A stretch of DNA of 64,000 bases from Paenibacillus sp. MMS18-CY102 (GTDB taxonomy: Bacteria; Bacillota; Bacilli; Paenibacillales; Paenibacillaceae). Below the pieces are notes generated by a model, which was given only the letters and a program-made list of their open reading frames with translations, did no database searches and was not told the origin of the DNA. Positions within the stretch are counted from its first letter, which is position 1. Each line of letters opens with the position of its first letter. The DNA is taken from contig NZ_WSTC01000024.1 of assembly GCF_009789195.1 (NCBI RefSeq), forward strand, positions 1 to 64,000, read 5' to 3'. Both the position numbers and the translations under genes were made by a program. Positions 61,506 through 64,000 of this stretch are shown piece by piece.

Positions 61506-62546
61506 ATGTACCCGAACTACTACGGTTATGGATACCCGTATGGCTATCCTTACGACTACGGTGGTTACGACCAAGGCTATGGTTACGGATACGATCCAAA
61601 TGCACAGCAAGCAGATGCTGGGACGCAACCGGAAGGCGAGTACGGCTATTACGACCCTAGGGGAATCATGCCGTTCCCGATGGGACCGGGGCAGGGACAA
61701 TTCCCGCCGCCTAGGCCGCCGTTCCCGGGGCCTGGACCGGGACCTTTCCCGCCTGGACCTTTCCCTCCGGGGCCTGGACCAGGGCCATTCCCGCCTGGAC
61801 CTTTCCCTCCGGGACCTGGACCAGGGCCGTTCCCTCCTGGACCTTTCCCTCCGGGACCTGGACCAGGGCCGTTCCCTCCTGGACCATTCCCTCCGGGGCC
61901 TGGACCAGGGCCGTTCCCTCCTGGACCTTTCCCTCCGGGACCTGGACCGGGACCGTTCCCGCCGCCTAGACCGCCGTTCCCACCACCATTCCCGCCACCG
62001 TTCCCACCACCGTTCCCACCACCATTCCCGCCACCGTTCCCGCCACCGTTCCCGCCACCATTCCCGCCACCATTCCCGCCACCATTCCCGCCACCATTCC
62101 CGCCACCTAGACCGCCGTTCCCAATCCCAATTCCGATCCCGATTCCGATTCCTCCAGGACCGGGACCGAATGTCGTCACTGTCGTCATTAATGGCGGGCG
62201 CGCGTTCCCTAACATTACGCAAGCTTACTCCATTCGCTTCTATCCGGGCATCACAATAGCGAATGCCTTGCGAAGCACGGGCGTTGTGACGATTAGCTTC
62301 AATGGCCAAATCACATCGGTAAGCGGCATTCCGATTGTAGATGGCGTGCATTACAACCTTCTGCTGAATGGCCGCCAAATTCCATCGACACTGCTGAACG
62401 CGCCTTTACAGCGTGGCGATACGGTCGCATTGGAGCTTTTCTTCCGTCCAGGAGGGCGCAGCCAGGGCGACACCGGAAGTGACGAGGAGCTTCAGTACGT
62501 AGAAGAACGCAACTATATCAACGAGGATCAAGAAGATTACAGCTAA
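61506..62546 (+). CDS. Pro/Gly/Phe repeat protein with DUF4430-like C-terminal domain
   Basis: About 346 residues. N-terminus is Tyr/Gly-rich (YPNYYGYGYPYGYPYDYGGY). Then come five 14-residue units of the type GPGPGPFPPGPFPP, about eleven PPFP units, and a short Pro-Ile run. The last 110 residues form an ordered domain: VVTVVINGG, YPGITIANALRSTG, SVSGIPIVDGVHYNLLLNG, LQRGDTVALELFF, resembling the DUF4430/transcobalamin-like beta-grasp fold. No signal peptide. The composition recalls spore coat proteins. ATG is 12 bases after AGGAGG. Confidence 0.7.
   Translation: MYPNYYGYGYPYGYPYDYGGYDQGYGYGYDPNAQQADAGTQPEGEYGYYDPRGIMPFPMGPGQGQFPPPRPPFPGPGPGPFPPGPFPPGPGPGPFPPGPFPPGPGPGPFPPGPFPPGPGPGPFPPGPFPPGPGPGPFPPGPFPPGPGPGPFPPPRPPFPPPFPPPFPPPFPPPFPPPFPPPFPPPFPPPFPPPFPPPFPPPRPPFPIPIPIPIPIPPGPGPNVVTVVINGGRAFPNITQAYSIRFYPGITIANALRSTGVVTISFNGQITSVSGIPIVDGVHYNLLLNGRQIPSTLLNAPLQRGDTVALELFFRPGGRSQGDTGSDEELQYVEERNYINEDQEDYS
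61730..62115 (+). repeat. Coding tandem repeats (42-bp and 12-bp units)
   Basis: Five 42-bp units encode GPGPGPFPPGPFPP and about eleven 12-bp units encode PPFP. Near identity between units suggests recent expansion; repeat number probably varies between strains. Confidence 0.85.
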
Positions 62547-62560
62547 TCTGCGTTGCGAAT

Positions 62561-62609
62561 AACAAGAGGCTCCAACTGCCGTGTTATCCGGTGGGCGGAG
62601 CCTCTTGTT
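62561..62609 (+). terminator. Terminator of the repeat-protein gene
   Basis: A perfect 13-bp stem, AACAAGAGGCTCC (62561-62573) with its complement at 62597-62609, then T8. Confidence 0.93.
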
Positions 62610-62794
62610 TTTTTTGGATAAAGATGTATTGACCTTCGTCGGTGCCCATGCTATATTCTATTTAATTCATAGTAATTAAATCGGAAAACAAAGAAAATCA
62701 TTTTCTTATCCTTCCTACTGCATCAGGAAAATACAGCCGAACAATTTACTGGTATACTATATTTAACAAGTTAACATTTAAGGAGATGAAGCCC

Positions 62795-63370
62795 ATGTCC
62801 AATGTTGTCTTTATTATAGCTACCCCTAATCAATCTTCGCGCCTGATCGGCGTAACGCAATACATCGAGAAACAGCTGCAAGCGCAAGGCATCACCCTTA
62901 CAACAATCAACGTAGCATCGCTCCCGGCAGATGACCTGATTGGCACCCGTTTCGATAGCCCTGCGATCGTTGCGGCCAACGCACTCGTCGAAGCTGCCGA
63001 TGCCGTCGTTATTGCAAGCCCGGTATACAAAGCTTCCTTCAGCGGCATTCTGAAAACTTATCTGGATCTTCTCCCTCAAAAAGGGCTGGTGAACAAAATC
63101 GTCGCGCCCGTGTTCATCGGTGGCACGATTGCCCATTTATTATCAATCGACTACTCGCTTAAGCCGGTATTGTCGTCACTAGGCGCACGCCTCTTCGTTA
63201 GCGCAATCTATGCTACGGACAGCCAAGTGACGCGTTCTGGACAAGGTGACGAACTCTCGTTCAGCTTGAACGATGAGTTGGCGGAACGCCTCGACAATGC
63301 GATTCAAGAGCTATTCACCGAGCTAAAACTTCGCGCAGCAGCGCCTGCTCAAGCAGCGACGAATCTTTAA
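62795..63370 (+). CDS. ssuE: NADPH-dependent FMN reductase
   Basis: About 191 residues, flavodoxin-like fold. FMN loop ATPNQSSRLIGVTQYIEKQL, then ADAVVIASPVYKASFSGILK and LDLLPQKGLVNKIVAPVFIG, as in SsuE, which provides FMNH2 to alkanesulfonate monooxygenases. No sulfonate genes are adjacent, so the partner is unknown. ATG 62795 is 9 bases after AAGGAG. Confidence 0.85.
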   Translation: MSNVVFIIATPNQSSRLIGVTQYIEKQLQAQGITLTTINVASLPADDLIGTRFDSPAIVAANALVEAADAVVIASPVYKASFSGILKTYLDLLPQKGLVNKIVAPVFIGGTIAHLLSIDYSLKPVLSSLGARLFVSAIYATDSQVTRSGQGDELSFSLNDELAERLDNAIQELFTELKLRAAAPAQAATNL

Positions 63371-63381
63371 TGAAAAACAAC

Positions 63382-63424
63382 AAAACCGGGACGAGCAAGC
63401 CAACGGCTGCTCTGTCCCGGTTTT
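63382..63424. terminator. Bidirectional terminator
   Basis: AAAACCGGGAC (63382-63392) with GTCCCGGTTTT (63414-63424), between convergent genes. Confidence 0.9.
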
Positions 63425-63455
63425 GTTTTATCCACAAGCCCGCATGCCTGCAGGC

Positions 63456-64000
63456 TTATGGTTCGATTTTGTCACCCTTGCCGCTAAGCAGCTTTAATTG
63501 GTCGTTCTCGTAACCAACGGTATACGTCACTTTGTATTTGCTTAATCGCGGTTCACCATCAACCCGCTCCTGCGCCGAGACGATCGCCGTCACGACGGCC
63601 TGTTCTTCTTCTGCCAATGTCACTTGAATATCGTCCAACGTCACATTTTTGGTAGACAAGTATCCTTCTCGGAAATTCTCATAAGGCGTGCCTGCGAGCC
63701 ACGTGCTGCCAATCAATGAATAGGCATATACGTAATCACCGCTATTGAGGCTGTCGTAAAAATGCGTCACGAGATACGATGCCATATCCTCGAACGACAC
63801 ATCACCCACTTCGCCGCCCTCGAATGTGTCCGAATCCATCGCAATCGACTCTGGCAGCTGCTTCATCGGTGAATCCGACCATTGCTCAGTAAGCGGAAGA
63901 ACTTGGCTGATTGGAATGCTAAATCCAATGGCTCCTTGCTCCGCGCCAGCGGAGTTAATGCCAAGCACGGCTCCTGTATCGCGATCAACTAATGGCCCGC
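63456..64000 (-). CDS. Trypsin-like (S1C) serine protease, C-terminal part
   Basis: The frame is open at base 64000, so the gene starts outside. The first visible residues (GPLVDRDTGAVLGINSAG) are the segment just after the catalytic Ser loop of HtrA/DegP-type proteases, ending with GAIGFSIPISQVLPL. Instead of a PDZ domain, the remaining 140 residues look like an NTF2-like domain (SYLVTHFYDSLNSGDYVYAY, then FREGYLSTKNVTLDDIQVT). The catalytic triad itself is not visible here. Confidence 0.75.
   Translation of the reverse strand, partial: GPLVDRDTGAVLGINSAGAEQGAIGFSIPISQVLPLTEQWSDSPMKQLPESIAMDSDTFEGGEVGDVSFEDMASYLVTHFYDSLNSGDYVYAYSLIGSTWLAGTPYENFREGYLSTKNVTLDDIQVTLAEEEQAVVTAIVSAQERVDGEPRLSKYKVTYTVGYENDQLKLLSGKGDKIEP

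Noticed and set aside
61461-62378. 305-codon Arg/Trp/Glu repeat frame on the minus strand
   Set aside because: Antisense image of the Pro/Gly/Phe repeat; the plus frame has a ribosome binding site, an ordered C-terminal domain and a terminator.

Overview
The window is bacterial chromosome, most likely Paenibacillus or a close relative (Bacillales, Paenibacillaceae). The evidence is strong AGGAGG-type ribosome binding sites, frequent TTG/GTG starts, Bacillales gene families (UPF0154/YneF, LCP proteins, class Ib nrdIEF, SipS-type signal peptidase, UvsE, Amidase_6), copper-amine-oxidase-N 'stalk' domains on secreted proteins, and a GC-rich Firmicute composition. I found no tRNA, rRNA, CRISPR array, prophage or insertion sequence. 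Both window edges cut genes: a transglutaminase at base 1 and a trypsin-like protease at base 64000.

Layout. 1-5195: a minus-strand MoxR / DUF58 / TgpA-transglutaminase operon, the last with a long Ala/Ser/Asp-Asp-Val repeat between its catalytic Cys and His. 5333-6739: polysaccharide deacetylase. 6755-7350: a very strong hairpin, a gene remnant and copy 1 of a dispersed four-module repeat. 7351-10795: nrdIEF with two NrdR boxes. 11243-12969: divergent metal sensor and CDF zinc exporter with an operator between them. 13046-16744: peroxiredoxin, then an MMPL exporter divergent from a TetR regulator. 16970-19642: three-gene ABC-2 exporter. 19814-28884: housekeeping genes (LCP, hemL, nucleoside phosphorylase, inositol monophosphatase, TauE, uvsE, ddl, amidase). 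29161-31872: aconitase. 31873-34758: a LysR/DapA-like pair flanked by repeat copies 2 and 3. 34759-38136: IclR regulator, alpha/beta hydrolase, extended superoxide dismutase.

38246-55721 is the most interesting part: an 11-12 kb siderophore biosynthesis operon followed upstream by its uptake operon, all on the minus strand, each led by a pair of Fur boxes. It has a petrobactin-type set (asbA-like, asbB, asbC, asbD, asbE, asbF). Diaminobutyrate aminotransferase and decarboxylase genes stand in front. An acetyltransferase and an N-hydroxylating monooxygenase sit between the asbA-like gene and asbB, as in the rhizobactin 1021/schizokinen pathway. I infer a hybrid citrate siderophore with one hydroxamate and one 3,4-catecholate arm, or a diaminopropane-based petrobactin analogue. 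Uptake is by a stalk-fused binding protein, two permeases and an ATPase, with a small Fur-controlled lipoprotein first.

55936-64000: folE, yneF, queG, signal peptidase, DUF402 phosphatase, a GNAT, sodA with a double cre-like site upstream, repeat copy 4, a Pro/Gly/Phe repeat protein with a DUF4430-like C-terminus, an FMN reductase and the partial protease.

The second notable item is the repeat: four 183-bp intergenic copies, each made of four 22-bp modules at exactly the same 50/61/50-bp steps, two modules in each orientation. All 16 modules begin with TAACGGAC, although the sequence between modules varies greatly.
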